Shown here one piece after another: positions 20,463 through 29,783 of a DNA stretch of 64,000 nucleotides. Made by a program: the position numbers and the translations under genes. The stretch lies in NCBI GenBank assembly GCA_016703265.1, contig JADJCK010000006.1, positions 62,001 to 126,000 on the forward strand, read 5' to 3'. Each line of letters begins with the position of its first letter. The stretch's first letter is position 1. Under the pieces are notes generated by a model that saw nothing but the letters and a program-made list of their open reading frames with translations, was not told the DNA's origin and did no database searches. The stretch is from a bacterium. GTDB taxonomy: Bacteria; Krumholzibacteriota; Krumholzibacteriia; LZORAL124-64-63.

Positions 20463-22583
20463 ATGCGTCCAGCGGCCCCGGCCCGAGTGAGCGAAACCGA
20501 AGTGCCCATCCCCTCCGCCAGCAACTGCCTGCCCGGACGTCCGGCCCCCCTTGGGGCGCAGGTCGAGGCCGGGGCGGTCAATTTCGCCGTCTATTCGCCG
20601 CAAGCCACGGCCATGGAACTCGTCCTGTTCGCCGAGCCGGCGGCGCCGGCGCCGGCGCTGGTGGTCGCCCTGGACCCGACGCGGAACCGAACCGGGCCCT
20701 ACTGGCACGTGGCCGTACCCGGGATCGGTCACGGGCAGGCATATGGCTGGCGGGCCACCGGCCCACGCGACCCGGCGCGCGGCCTGCTGTTCGACGGCGA
20801 CAAGCTCCTGCTCGACCCCAGTGCCCGGGCCGTGACCGGGCATCTGAGCTACGACCGGCGCGCAGCCGCCGCCGCCGGCGACAACACCGCCAGGGCCCTG
20901 CGCTCGGTGGTGGTCGACCCGACCCTGTACGACTGGCAGGGCGACGCTCCCCTGCCGCGTCCGGCCGGGCGCGAGGTGATCTACGAGCTGCACGTGCGCG
21001 GATTCACGGCCCATGCCTCCAGCGACGTGCCCGCGGCGCAGCGGGGCACCTACGCCGGACTGGCCGCGCGCGCCGGCTACCTGCGATCACTCGGCATCAC
21101 TGCCGTCGAACTGATGCCCGTCCACGAGTTCGATCCGCAGGACGGACCGCCGGGCCTTTCCAACGTGTGGGGCTACAGTCCGGTCGCCTGGTCGGCGCCG
21201 CATGCCGCCTACAGTTCCGACCGCACGCCGACCGGGCCGGTCGACGAATTCCGGGACATGGTCAAGGCGCTGCACCGCGCCGGCGTGCGCGTCATCATCG
21301 ACGTGGTCTACAACCACACGGCCGAAGGCGGGCCCGACGGCCCGATCCTGTCCTGGCGGGGCTTCGACAACCGGGCCTACTACATCGCCGGCGCCGACCG
21401 CGCCCGTTACGCCGACTTCACCGGCTGCGGCAATACGATCAGCGCGAACCACCCGGTCACCAGCCGACTCATCGTCGATTCGCTGCGCTGGTGGGTGAAT
21501 CACCTTCACGTCGACGGCTTCCGTTTCGACCTGGCGTCGACGCACACGCGCGGCGAGGACGGCGTCCCGCTGGAACGACCGCCCGTGCTGTGGGCCATCA
21601 GCACCGACCCCGAGCTGGCAGGCACGGCGCTCATCGCCGAGGCCTGGGACACCGGGGGGCTCTACCAGGTCGGTGATTTTCCCGGTGGACGTTTCGGCGT
21701 CTGGAACGGTCGCTTTCGCGACGACGTGCGCCGGTACTGGCGCGGCGACGAGGGCACGATCGAAAGCCTGATGGCGCGGCTGGTAGGCAGCCCCGACCTC
21801 CTGCGCGGCGCCGAGGCGAAGCCTTCCCATTCGATCAATTTCGCGACGTGCCACGACGGCTTCTGCCTGCGCGACCTGGTGTCCTACGACCGCAAGCACA
21901 ACACGGCCAACGGCGAGGGCAACCGCGACGGCACCGACGACAACCTCAGCTGGAATTGCGGCAGTGAAGGGCCGACGGATGATCCTGTCGTGGCGGCGCT
22001 GCGGGCGAGGCAGGTCCGCAATTTCACCGCACTCACGCTGCTGGCACACGGCACGCCCATGCTCCTGGCCGGGGACGAATTCGGCCACACGCGCCTCGGC
22101 AACAACAACCCGTGGTGTCAGGACAACGCGTTCAACCACCTCGACTGGTCGCCTGAAGCGCAGGACGCAGGCCTGTTGCGCTTCACGCGCGGACTCATTG
22201 CCTTCACCTCGTCGCTGCGGATCCTGCAGGAGGACCGCTACTGGGCAGCCACGAGTCCCGGCCATCCCGGCGACATCTCGTGGCACGGCGTGGAGACCGC
22301 GCGCCCGGACTGGAGCCCGCGTTCACGCGCCCTGGCCTTCACGCTCGAGCACGCGTCGGGCTCTCAGCTGGTGCACGTGATGACCAATGCGAGCCCGCAG
22401 GCCCTCGACTTCGCCTTGCCGGCCGAGCCCGTTAACGCCGACTGGCGCCTGGCCGTCGACACGGCCAGACCCGCGCCTGCGGACTACCACGAGCCGGGCT
22501 CCGAGCCGGCGGTGGCCGCCGCGACGGTGCACGTGGCTCCGCACAGCCTTGTCGTGCTGATCAGTCGCCGCGCAACCGGTTGA
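20463..22583 (+). CDS. glgX: Glycogen debranching enzyme / isoamylase (GlgX type)
   Basis: Hydrolyses alpha-1,6 branches of glycogen or limit dextrin. The 706-residue GH13 protein has an N-terminal CBM48 domain (NFAVYSPQATAMELVLF, about 40-140). The catalytic barrel follows, with IDVVYNHTAEG, GFRFDLAS (nucleophile Asp), LIAEAWD (acid/base Glu) and NFATCHDGF. The C-terminal beta domain ends in VHVAPHSLVVLIS. The start is uncertain: ATG at 20463 and GTG at 20487 are in frame, neither with a strong ribosome-binding site. No other glycogen gene lies nearby. Confidence 0.93.
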   Translation: MRPAAPARVSETEVPIPSASNCLPGRPAPLGAQVEAGAVNFAVYSPQATAMELVLFAEPAAPAPALVVALDPTRNRTGPYWHVAVPGIGHGQAYGWRATGPRDPARGLLFDGDKLLLDPSARAVTGHLSYDRRAAAAAGDNTARALRSVVVDPTLYDWQGDAPLPRPAGREVIYELHVRGFTAHASSDVPAAQRGTYAGLAARAGYLRSLGITAVELMPVHEFDPQDGPPGLSNVWGYSPVAWSAPHAAYSSDRTPTGPVDEFRDMVKALHRAGVRVIIDVVYNHTAEGGPDGPILSWRGFDNRAYYIAGADRARYADFTGCGNTISANHPVTSRLIVDSLRWWVNHLHVDGFRFDLASTHTRGEDGVPLERPPVLWAISTDPELAGTALIAEAWDTGGLYQVGDFPGGRFGVWNGRFRDDVRRYWRGDEGTIESLMARLVGSPDLLRGAEAKPSHSINFATCHDGFCLRDLVSYDRKHNTANGEGNRDGTDDNLSWNCGSEGPTDDPVVAALRARQVRNFTALTLLAHGTPMLLAGDEFGHTRLGNNNPWCQDNAFNHLDWSPEAQDAGLLRFTRGLIAFTSSLRILQEDRYWAATSPGHPGDISWHGVETARPDWSPRSRALAFTLEHASGSQLVHVMTNASPQALDFALPAEPVNADWRLAVDTARPAPADYHEPGSEPAVAAATVHVAPHSLVVLISRRATG

Positions 22584-22770
22584 CATTCCGGAGGATGGCG
22601 CCGGGCCCGCCGGCGCCGCCCGATTTCGGTGGCAGCGGCTGCAGCCCATCGATATCATCGTGGACGTGCGACCCGGGAAATCCAACTCCCGAATCGACTT
22701 GATGAAGGACAGCCTGAAGGACAACAGCTCTGCTTCTCGCCCGATTCGCCCGGATTTCCTGGTCGAGCCG

Positions 22771-22800
22771 CCCCCGCCCTGGCACCCCCAGCGGCGGGGG
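22771..22800 (+). other. Hairpin in the cysteine desulfurase leader
   Basis: CCCCCGCC (22771-22778) and GGCGGGGG (22793-22800) can pair, followed by TGGTCTTT. It lies about 27 bases before the GTG start and could be a leader attenuator; no known riboswitch is recognised. Confidence 0.35.
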
Positions 22801-22827
22801 TGGTCTTTCAGCCCGGAGGCCATCATC

Positions 22828-23979
22828 GTGACCCGCCCGCACCTGCTCTATCTGGACTACAACGCGACGACACCGCTCGACCCGCGCGTGCTCGAGGCCA
22901 TGCTGCCGTGGCTGCGTGAAGGCTGCGCCAATCCCTCGAGCAGCCACGCTCCCGGCCGTCGCGCCCGCGCGGCGATCGACCAGGCCCGCGGCCAGGCAGC
23001 CGAGCTGCTGGGCACCGGCCCCGGGTCCATCATTTTCACCAGCGGCGGCACCGAGGCCAACAACCATGCGATCATCGGCGCGGCGCGGCTGGGTGCGGCG
23101 ACCGACCGTTGTGAGCTCGTCATTTCCGCCGTCGAGCATCCGGCGGTCACCGAGGTCTGTCGCTTCATGGAGCGTGAAGGGTGCGTGACGCGCGTTGCCG
23201 GGGTCGACGCCGCATGCCGCGTCGACGCGGCCACGGTCGGCGCGCTTGTCGGGCCGCGGACGGCGCTCGTCTCGGTGATGCTCGCCAACAACGAGACCGG
23301 GGTGGTGCAACCCGTCGCCGCCATTGCCGCCGCGGCGCGCGCCGCCGGCGCCGTCGTGCACACCGATGCCGCGCAGGCAGTGGGCAAGATCCCGGTACGC
23401 ATCGACGAACTGGGCGTGGACCTGCTCTCGGTGGCCGGTCACAAGCTGTATGCGCCGATCGGCATCGGGTTGCTCTGCGTACGGACAGGCCTGGAACTGC
23501 CGAACCTGATGTTCGGCGCCGGTCACGAGGCCGGTCGGCGACCGGGCACCGAGAACGTGGCGGGCATTGTCGGACTGGGCGCCGCCTGCGCGATCGCCGG
23601 ACGCGAACTGGCAGCCGAAGCGCCGCGCCTGGCCGCCATGCGCGACGAGTTGGCCGCGCTGCTGGTCGCAGCCGTGCCCCGCGCCCGCGTGCACGCGGCC
23701 GGCGCCGAGAGGCTGCCGGGCACGCTCAGCATCGGGTTCGCCGGGACCATCGGCGCCGCGATCATCGAGAGGATGCCGGAACTGGCGGTGTCGGCCGGCG
23801 CCGCCTGCCACGGAAGCGGCGGCGCGGGCTCGGCCGTGCTGGCGGCCATGGGTGTCGACCCTGAATACGCGCGCGGCACGCTGCGGATCTCGCTGGGTCG
23901 CGGGACGCGGCCGCAGGACATCCCGCACGCGGCGGCCCTGATCACGATGGCCGTGACGGCGGCGCGTTCCACCTCCTGA
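22828..23979 (+). CDS. Cysteine desulfurase (NifS/IscS family, class V aminotransferase)
   Basis: A PLP enzyme that takes sulfur from cysteine, forming a persulfide for Fe-S cluster or thio-cofactor assembly. The 383-residue protein begins LLYLDYNATTPLDPRVLEAM. It has the PLP-lysine motif SVAGHKLYAPIGIG, GGTEANNHAI and RRPGTENVAG. The acceptor Cys is in VSAGAACHGSGGAGS. The GTG at 22828 has GGAGG nine bases upstream; an upstream in-frame ATG (22660) has no homologous extension. It is convergent with an Rrf2 regulator that may respond to Fe-S status. No IscU or SufU scaffold lies beside it. Confidence 0.92.
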   Translation: MTRPHLLYLDYNATTPLDPRVLEAMLPWLREGCANPSSSHAPGRRARAAIDQARGQAAELLGTGPGSIIFTSGGTEANNHAIIGAARLGAATDRCELVISAVEHPAVTEVCRFMEREGCVTRVAGVDAACRVDAATVGALVGPRTALVSVMLANNETGVVQPVAAIAAAARAAGAVVHTDAAQAVGKIPVRIDELGVDLLSVAGHKLYAPIGIGLLCVRTGLELPNLMFGAGHEAGRRPGTENVAGIVGLGAACAIAGRELAAEAPRLAAMRDELAALLVAAVPRARVHAAGAERLPGTLSIGFAGTIGAAIIERMPELAVSAGAACHGSGGAGSAVLAAMGVDPEYARGTLRISLGRGTRPQDIPHAAALITMAVTAARSTS

Positions 23980-24011
23980 AGTCGACGGGTGGACCGTTCA
24001 GCGCGCGCGGA

Positions 24012-24482
24012 TCAGCGGGGGCGCAGCTCGGGATCGATCAGTGCGAACGCCGCCATCTGCCGTTGCAGCGTCGGGCAGCGATTCTCCTCGGACAACACTT
24101 CGGCAAGCGTCGTCGAAGCAAACGCCTGCTCGACCATGCCCAGCGCATTGTCGAGCCGGCGGTGCAGCGGGCAGAGGTCGGAGCTGTGGCTCTCGAGGTC
24201 GATGGGGCACGACTCGATGCGCTTGAGCGGCGTGACGGCGTTCAGGATGTCCAGCATGCGCCAGTCCTCCGGGCGGCCGACCAGTACGAAGCCGCCCCGA
24301 AGGCCGCGGGTCGACTGGACGATGCCGGCCCGCACCAGCGACTGCAGCACCTTCGACAGGTAGCTCGGGGGCACATGCATCGCGTCGGCGATCTGGCGGG
24401 TCGTCATCGAGCGGCCGCCACAACTGGCCAGGGCCAGGACGGCGCGCATGGCATATTCGATGGTCAGCGAGAACAAAGGCAC
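24012..24482 (-). CDS. Rrf2-family transcriptional regulator
   Basis: A 156-residue winged-helix regulator. The N-terminal region (SLTIEYAMRAVLALA, RQIADAMHVPPSYLSKVLQ, LRGGFVL) is typical of Rrf2/IscR/NsrR. Two Cys in the central helix region (ESCPID and SDLCPLH) and a third in ENRCPTL may coordinate an Fe-S cluster, though the spacing is not exactly that of IscR or NsrR. It faces the cysteine desulfurase gene tail to tail, suggesting an iron-sulfur or redox theme. A GATA-N4-TATC dyad lies in its presumed promoter. Confidence 0.88.
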   Translation of the reverse strand: MPLFSLTIEYAMRAVLALASCGGRSMTTRQIADAMHVPPSYLSKVLQSLVRAGIVQSTRGLRGGFVLVGRPEDWRMLDILNAVTPLKRIESCPIDLESHSSDLCPLHRRLDNALGMVEQAFASTTLAEVLSEENRCPTLQRQMAAFALIDPELRPR

Positions 24483-24521
24483 CCCGCGGCAGCGACGCCG
24501 ATGGCTGGAACCCGATTTTCA

Positions 24522-24533
24522 GATATCGTTATC
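24522..24533. promoter_or_regulatory. Small AT-rich dyad upstream of the Rrf2 gene
   Basis: GATA, TCGT, TATC within an AT-rich island 40-51 bases upstream of the Rrf2 start. It may be an operator for self-regulation; the evidence is only symmetry and position. Confidence 0.3.
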
Positions 24534-24559
24534 CAAATTATGTGCAGCGCCGGCGGCTG

Positions 24560-25246
24560 TCAACGTCCCAGCGCCACGCCGACGCGGACGGCCAGGTAGT
24601 CCCAGTTGTAGTCCAGGTCCAGGCCGTCGGTGTTGAAGTTGCCGGTCGTGAAGCGATTCCAGGTATACTCGCCCGTCAATTCGAGATTCCCCATCCGCAA
24701 CCCGGCTCCCAGGCTCAGGCCCGGCGCGTTGACCGAACTCTCGAACGAGCCGTTGTCCTCCAGCTCGTCGCGATAGCGGTTGTGGAGCAGCGCCAGGCCG
24801 CCGGTGACGAACGGGCGCGCAGCGCCGCCGGGTTCGCCCAGGTCCAGTTGCAGGTCGAGCCCGTAACGGATGGTCGAGGTTTCGAGCCGGTAACCGAGCA
24901 GGTCGCCGCCGAAGTCACCGAGGCCGTCGGCGGCGCCGAACGCGTTCCAGTGTATCGCCGGCGCCACGGAGAAATCGCTGCCGACGAACTGGCGCAGGCG
25001 CACACCGAGCTGGTATCCGGTCCCGGCGTCGAAGCCGGTATTGGTCGTGAAGAAGTCGTCCCCGAGGTCGCCGGCCGGCTGGACCAGACCCCCTTCCAGA
25101 ACGAATTCATGCGGCGAGGGCGCGCGGTGGTGACGGGGCCCCCTGGACTCCAGCACGACCCGGGCATGGGCCGTATCTGCGACCAGCAGGATCGACGACA
25201 ACACCAGCATCGCGACGGTTGCGGTTCCGTTCCCCGGGTTACGCAT
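24560..25246 (-). CDS. Outer-membrane beta-barrel protein
   Basis: A 228-residue protein with a signal peptide (about residues 1-28, ending DTAHA). It shows alternating hydrophobic/polar strands with paired glycines and aromatic ends, typical of an eight-strand outer-membrane barrel: YQLGVRLRQFVG, LGAGLRMGNLELTGEYTWN, and a final strand YLAVRVGVALG. CAGGAG lies eight bases before the ATG. No specific function can be given; many such barrels are lipid-binding or structural. Confidence 0.75.
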   Translation of the reverse strand: MRNPGNGTATVAMLVLSSILLVADTAHARVVLESRGPRHHRAPSPHEFVLEGGLVQPAGDLGDDFFTTNTGFDAGTGYQLGVRLRQFVGSDFSVAPAIHWNAFGAADGLGDFGGDLLGYRLETSTIRYGLDLQLDLGEPGGAARPFVTGGLALLHNRYRDELEDNGSFESSVNAPGLSLGAGLRMGNLELTGEYTWNRFTTGNFNTDGLDLDYNWDYLAVRVGVALGR

Positions 25247-25445
25247 GTCTCACGCTCCTGAGGTGATGGCACCCCGCAGGGGGCCTGGGTCCGGCTCGGC
25301 AGGTCGGTCCATGCACGGAAAGTGCCTGTCGGCCCCGGTCGGACCCCGCCGCGCCGATATCTGTAACCCGAAGCGGAGGCGGCGGCTAGCGCCGTGTGGT
25401 GTCGGCAGCCGGGTCCGGGGGCGGCGCTTCGTCGGGCCCGCTGGT

Positions 25446-25461
25446 GTCCCCGCGGGGGGAC
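25446..25461. terminator. Short GC hairpin after the signalling operon
   Basis: GTCCCC-GCGG-GGGGAC, 84 bases past the response-regulator stop in the 298-base gap before the barrel gene. There is no T run, so terminator activity is uncertain. I see no gene in this gap. Confidence 0.35.
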
Positions 25462-25544
25462 GCCGCACCCTCGAGTGGACACCTCGGTCCGGGGCGCGGC
25501 ATTCGCAGCCGGACCACCACCGGCCCGGGACCGGAGACACCCGG

Positions 25545-25931
25545 TCAGCGCGCCGACTGCGACCGCTCGAGCTGGTCCTCGACGGCGGCCAGCAGGACGG
25601 CGGCCTCGAACGGCTTGGTGATGTACTTGGCCACACCGCCGTCACGGGCGCGTCGGTAGTCATCCTCGCCTGTGCGCGCCGTCAGGTAGATCACGGGGAT
25701 GTGGCTGGTGGCGCCGATGTGGCGCAGCCTCTCGACCACGACGTGCCCGTTACCGGCAGGCATGCCGATGTCCAGGATGATGAGGTCGGGTTGCTGTTCG
25801 ATCGCCGCCTTCGTGGCGCCCAGACCATCCATGGCGGACATCACCTGGTAGCCCGCGGCACCGAGCCGCAGGGTCAGGCTTTGCACGATGTCGGGTTCAT
25901 CGTCCACCACGAGGATCCTGCCCTTGTTCAT
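25545..25931 (-). CDS. Single-domain response regulator
   Basis: A 128-residue stand-alone receiver with an acidic pocket (ILVVDDEPDIVQ), phosphoacceptor Asp in LIILDIGMPAGNG, and the conserved YITKPFEA Lys. There is no output domain. It is the last gene of the signalling operon; its ATG overlaps the stop of the upstream hybrid kinase by four bases (ATGA). It probably receives phosphate from one of the two kinases or passes it to a phosphotransfer protein elsewhere. Confidence 0.93.
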   Translation of the reverse strand: MNKGRILVVDDEPDIVQSLTLRLGAAGYQVMSAMDGLGATKAAIEQQPDLIILDIGMPAGNGHVVVERLRHIGATSHIPVIYLTARTGEDDYRRARDGGVAKYITKPFEAAVLLAAVEDQLERSQSAR

Positions 25932-27496
25932 CGCCAGACTCCTTCCACCTGCGGCGCCTCTTGCGACACCAGTTCGAACCATTCGGCCGCCGGTGCGATC
26001 AAACCCGGCGTCCCCGCTTCATCAACGTCCACAGCAGTCCAGATCAAGCTCGTCGCGGCACCGGGAGCCGGCTCCTGCTGCGCGAGACCGGCGACCCAGC
26101 CTGCCGCGCCCGGATCCTCGAGGCGGACGAGCGCAGCCAGGGCGGGCCTGCCGTACAGAGGCACCGCTCCCCAACGTTCGTCCGGCCCGGTCGCCGCCCG
26201 CTCCGCCGCCGGTTCCAGCCACTCCGGCAAGGCGAGGCCTGCACGGTCGGCGACCAGGACCAGGCAGCGGGGCTCCCAGCGACGCGTGGATTGACGCACA
26301 CCGTCGCCGCAGAAGGCGCGCAGGTGTGCCGATTCGGTATAGGCGGCAAGCGAGAATCCGAAGATGGATCCCCGGCCCGGCGTGCTGACAAGATCCAGGC
26401 GACTTTCCTGCAGTTCGAGCAGACGCGTGGCTACCGCGAGGCCGAGGCCCAGGCCCTGGGTTCCGGGACCATCCCGCCTGTCCACCTGCCCGTACTTGAG
26501 GAAGATCCGCTCGCGATGCGCAGGCTCGATGCCCTGCCCCTGGTCGCCGACCTCGACGGTGACGCGCCCATCGAGGCGACGCACCCGCAACCGGATCGTG
26601 CCGCCGGACGGCGAGAACCTGTGGGCGTTGTCGAGCAACTGGGCCAGCACCCCGGCCACCAGCTCGGGATCGGCGAGCGCTTCCGCGTCCTGGGGACAGG
26701 GCGGGACCGAAAGCTCCAACTTCTGGCCCGCCGAGCGACAGCGCGCGCTGTAGGCAGCAGCGGCCGTGCGGACGATCTCACCCACGTCGACACTTCCGCG
26801 CCGTACGCGCAGGCGGCCGGTTTCCAGGCTGTCCAGGTCCATGAGGTGTTCGACGATACCGCCGAGCCGTCGGCAGTTCCTCAGTGCCGTCTCCAGGCAA
26901 CGCTTCTGCTCGGGGTTGAGCGGCCCGACCACTTCGTCGTGGACCAGCGAGCAGAATTCCTTCATTGCGGTGAGCGGCGTGCGTAGTTCATGGCTTGCCG
27001 CGGCCAGGCAGTCCGATTTCACGAGAGAGGCTTCCTCGAGCTGGGCATTGGCCCGGCTGAGGCTGTCGAGCAGACGCTCGCGCGCCAACTGGCTCCGCTT
27101 GAGTTCGAGGAAGACGGCCACCTTGGAGCGGATCACGTGCGGATCAAGGGGCTTGAAGAGGTAGTCCACCGCCCCGGAATCGTAACCGCTGAAGATGTGC
27201 TGCCGGTCCTTGCTGATCGCGGTCACGAAGATCAACGGCACGTGCCGCGTCCGCTCGTGGCCGCGCATGAGCGTGGCCACCTCGAAGCCGTCCATGCCGG
27301 GCATCTGGACGTCCAGCAGCACCAGTGCGAAATCATGCTCCAGCAGGAGCCCCAGCGCCTCGTTGCCGGAGAGTGCCGTGAAGATGCGCACATCATCGCG
27401 CGCCAGCAGCTGGCTGAGGGAAAGGAGGTTGGCCTCACGATCGTCGACGATCAGGAGGTTGAGCATCGGGGAAGCCGTGTCGCCGGGGGTCATCAT
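25928..27496 (-). CDS. Receiver-histidine kinase hybrid (N-terminal REC)
   Basis: A 522-residue soluble kinase. Residues 10-130 are a receiver (LLIVDDREANLLSL, LVLLDVQMPGMDG, YLFKPLDP). A short coiled coil is followed by HisKA (AAASHELRTPLTAMKEF) and a HATPase_c domain (VLAQLLDNAHRFS, DQGQGIEP, GLGLGLAVATRLL). The last 130 residues after the ATPase are not recognised. It has no membrane segment, so its input is the N-terminal receiver, suggesting a phosphorelay with the upstream membrane kinase. Start and stop overlap both neighbours by four bases. Confidence 0.92.
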   Translation of the reverse strand: MMTPGDTASPMLNLLIVDDREANLLSLSQLLARDDVRIFTALSGNEALGLLLEHDFALVLLDVQMPGMDGFEVATLMRGHERTRHVPLIFVTAISKDRQHIFSGYDSGAVDYLFKPLDPHVIRSKVAVFLELKRSQLARERLLDSLSRANAQLEEASLVKSDCLAAASHELRTPLTAMKEFCSLVHDEVVGPLNPEQKRCLETALRNCRRLGGIVEHLMDLDSLETGRLRVRRGSVDVGEIVRTAAAAYSARCRSAGQKLELSVPPCPQDAEALADPELVAGVLAQLLDNAHRFSPSGGTIRLRVRRLDGRVTVEVGDQGQGIEPAHRERIFLKYGQVDRRDGPGTQGLGLGLAVATRLLELQESRLDLVSTPGRGSIFGFSLAAYTESAHLRAFCGDGVRQSTRRWEPRCLVLVADRAGLALPEWLEPAAERAATGPDERWGAVPLYGRPALAALVRLEDPGAAGWVAGLAQQEPAPGAATSLIWTAVDVDEAGTPGLIAPAAEWFELVSQEAPQVEGVWR

Positions 27497-29740
27497 GAGC
27501 ACACCTCCTGTCGCGCGGCCGGTTCGGCTGACGCCAGGCCCGCGAGTGCCTGACAGAGACGGGGAGCGGGCGCTTCGGGATCGAGGACCGGCAGGCCGGG
27601 CGGCAGGTCCGCCGACGGCGGAATCAACGCGGACAGGACAACCAGGCAGGCGCCCGATGCGGCGACATCGGCCCACCAGGACTGGCGGGCCGCAGGAGGC
27701 AGCGCCTCGAGCACGCGAGGGCGCGTGAGTACGAGGCGTGGCGGCGGACCTTCGACAAGGCGCGCCAGGCCTGCGGCCGGATCCCGTGCCACGCGAACGC
27801 GCGATCCCGCTGCCTCCAGGATGGCAGTCAGGCGGAAGACCGAGCGCATGTCGCCGTCGATGACGAGGATCGACAGTCCCGCCAGCCGGCCGGCCACGGC
27901 GGCGAGCGACGAGGCGCCGGCCGGCACCGCGCTCGGCAGCAGTTCGCAATGTGTCCGGGCGGCACTCGCCCCGGCAACGGGCAGGGGCGGCCTGACGAGC
28001 ACGTCGGCCGCCGAAGCCTCCTGCCCCTGCCAGCCCACGCTTGCCGGCGGCGACAGGGGCAGGGTCAGGGTGAAGGTGCTGCCGTGATCCACACGACTTG
28101 TCACGCTGATGCGCGCACCGAGCAGCTCGGCAAGTTTGCGACAGATCGAGAGCCCGAGGCCGGATCCGCCGAAGCGTCGCGCGATCGAGCCGTCACCCTG
28201 GGTGAACGCCGCAAACAGGGCCGGCAGCACATCAGCGCTGATGCCGATGCCCGTGTCGGTGACCGTGAAGTCCAGGGCCGGGCCTGCACCGTGCGGATCA
28301 GGTGAAGCGGCGATGCGCAGGTCGACAGAGCCTCGCTCCGTAAATTTCAGGGCATTGTTCAGCAGGTTCTTCAGGATCTGGCCGAGTCGCGTCGGATCGG
28401 TGAAACACGCCGGAGGCGTCCCCGGCTCGACGGTAACGCTGAACGCCAGGCCCCTGCGCACCGCCAGCGGCCGGTACATTCCCCGCCAACGATTCGGCCA
28501 GGTCGGAAACCTGCACATCGCCGGGGTGGATCTCGAGGCGCCCCGCCTCCGCCTTCGTCAGGTCCAGGATGTCGTCGATGATCACGAGCAGCTCGCGCCC
28601 GGCCTTGTTGATGATCTGGGCAGCATCCACTTCGTCGTGGGCCAGGTGCCCGTGCCGGTTCTCCGCCAGTACCTGCGACAGGAGGAGCATGCTGTTCAGG
28701 GGCGAACGGAGTTCGTGCGTCATGTTCGCCAGGAATTCGTTCTTGTAGCGATCCGAGCGCTGCAGTCGGATGTTCGTCTGCTGCAGTTCCAGTTGCTGTG
28801 TCGCATACACGGACGCATGCCGACGCGTCTCCTCCAGGAGCAGTTGCACGCGCTCACGGGCCCGGCGCGCATCAAGCGCGATCGCGATCGGCTCGGACGT
28901 GTCGTCGAGGAACTCCAGATCGGCGTCCGTCGGTGCCCGATCCCAGGCCAGGACGACCACGCCCTTCACGCGCCCGGTCAACTGGTAGGGCACCGCCACC
29001 AGCGCGGCACCGTCCGCAGTGAGCGTCCGGTCATCGCTGAGCGGCGCGCGTCGGGCTGCCGCCAGTCCGGCAAGGCCTTCCCCCAGCTTCAGTTCCGTCG
29101 GTGGCGTCGCGGGCCAGCGCGGTCCGCAATGCGCCGCGAGCTCCAGCACCTGGCCACCGCGCATCAGGTAGAAGGATCCGGCACGTGCACCGCCGACTTC
29201 GGCCAGTACATGCAGGATGCTGCGCGCGAGGGCGCGCGATGTCGTGCCCGCGCGCAGTGCGCGTCGCAGCGCCACCTGCGCCGCGGACTGCCGGGCCTGG
29301 CGACCTGCCAGCCGCCGCGCCGCGTCCCGCTCGTGCGTTAGCGTCGTCATTCGCTCGGCCACGGCGCGCAATTCGAGCGGTGCCGCCGCCGCCAGCTTGT
29401 CGGCAGCATCGACGGCAGCACGCCGGGTCGCGCGTTCCAGATCGACCACTGGCCGGACGATGTAGACGGATGTCTGGTAGGAAATCAGCAGGGACACCAG
29501 GAACAACTCCGCAACCGGCACCGTCGGCAAGGCTCCCGGGAAGACGATCATGAGGATCGACAGGGGGGTTGCCGCGGCAATGAAGCAGGCGAGCCAGACG
29601 CTTGCGCGCAGGCTCCGCCATCCGGCCGTCAGGGGCGCCAGGCGCTTCGCGATTGTTCCGCCTGCTGTCATGGGCGCCGGCACTGCGCCGGTGGCGACTC
29701 CCGTCCAGGGACTCGCGACCGGGCACAGGCCCGGCATCAT
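27493..29740 (-). CDS. Membrane GAF-histidine kinase with degenerate receiver (frameshifted)
   Basis: The frame breaks once, by an extra base in 28480-28484, where ESLAG must continue as MYRPLAVRRGLAF. The restored protein has two N-terminal membrane helices and a GAF domain (ILHVLAEVGGARAGSFYLM). A HisKA domain (ANMTHELRSPLNSMLL) and a HATPase_c domain (ILKNLLNNALKF, DTGIGIS, GGSGLGLSI) follow. The final 110-residue receiver-like region (LSILVIDGDMRSVFRL) has LVLTRPRV where the phosphoacceptor Asp should be. ATG codons at 29740 and 29671 are both possible starts, without clear ribosome-binding sites. It overlaps the hybrid kinase by ATGA. Confidence 0.85.
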
Positions 29741-29783
29741 GTTCGGCCGGCTGCGCCGCGCCTTGATGCGAGACTGGCCGGCC

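Noticed and set aside
21304..21318. GTGGT-N5-ACCAC inside glgX, resembling the clustered dyad
   Set aside because: Spacer is five rather than six bases, flanks do not match, and the sequence is explained by the conserved amylase motif DVVYNH in ordinary codons.
25247..25544. Additional small gene in the 298-base gap before the barrel gene
   Set aside because: Frames here lack ribosome-binding sites and recognisable protein features; only a short hairpin was supported.
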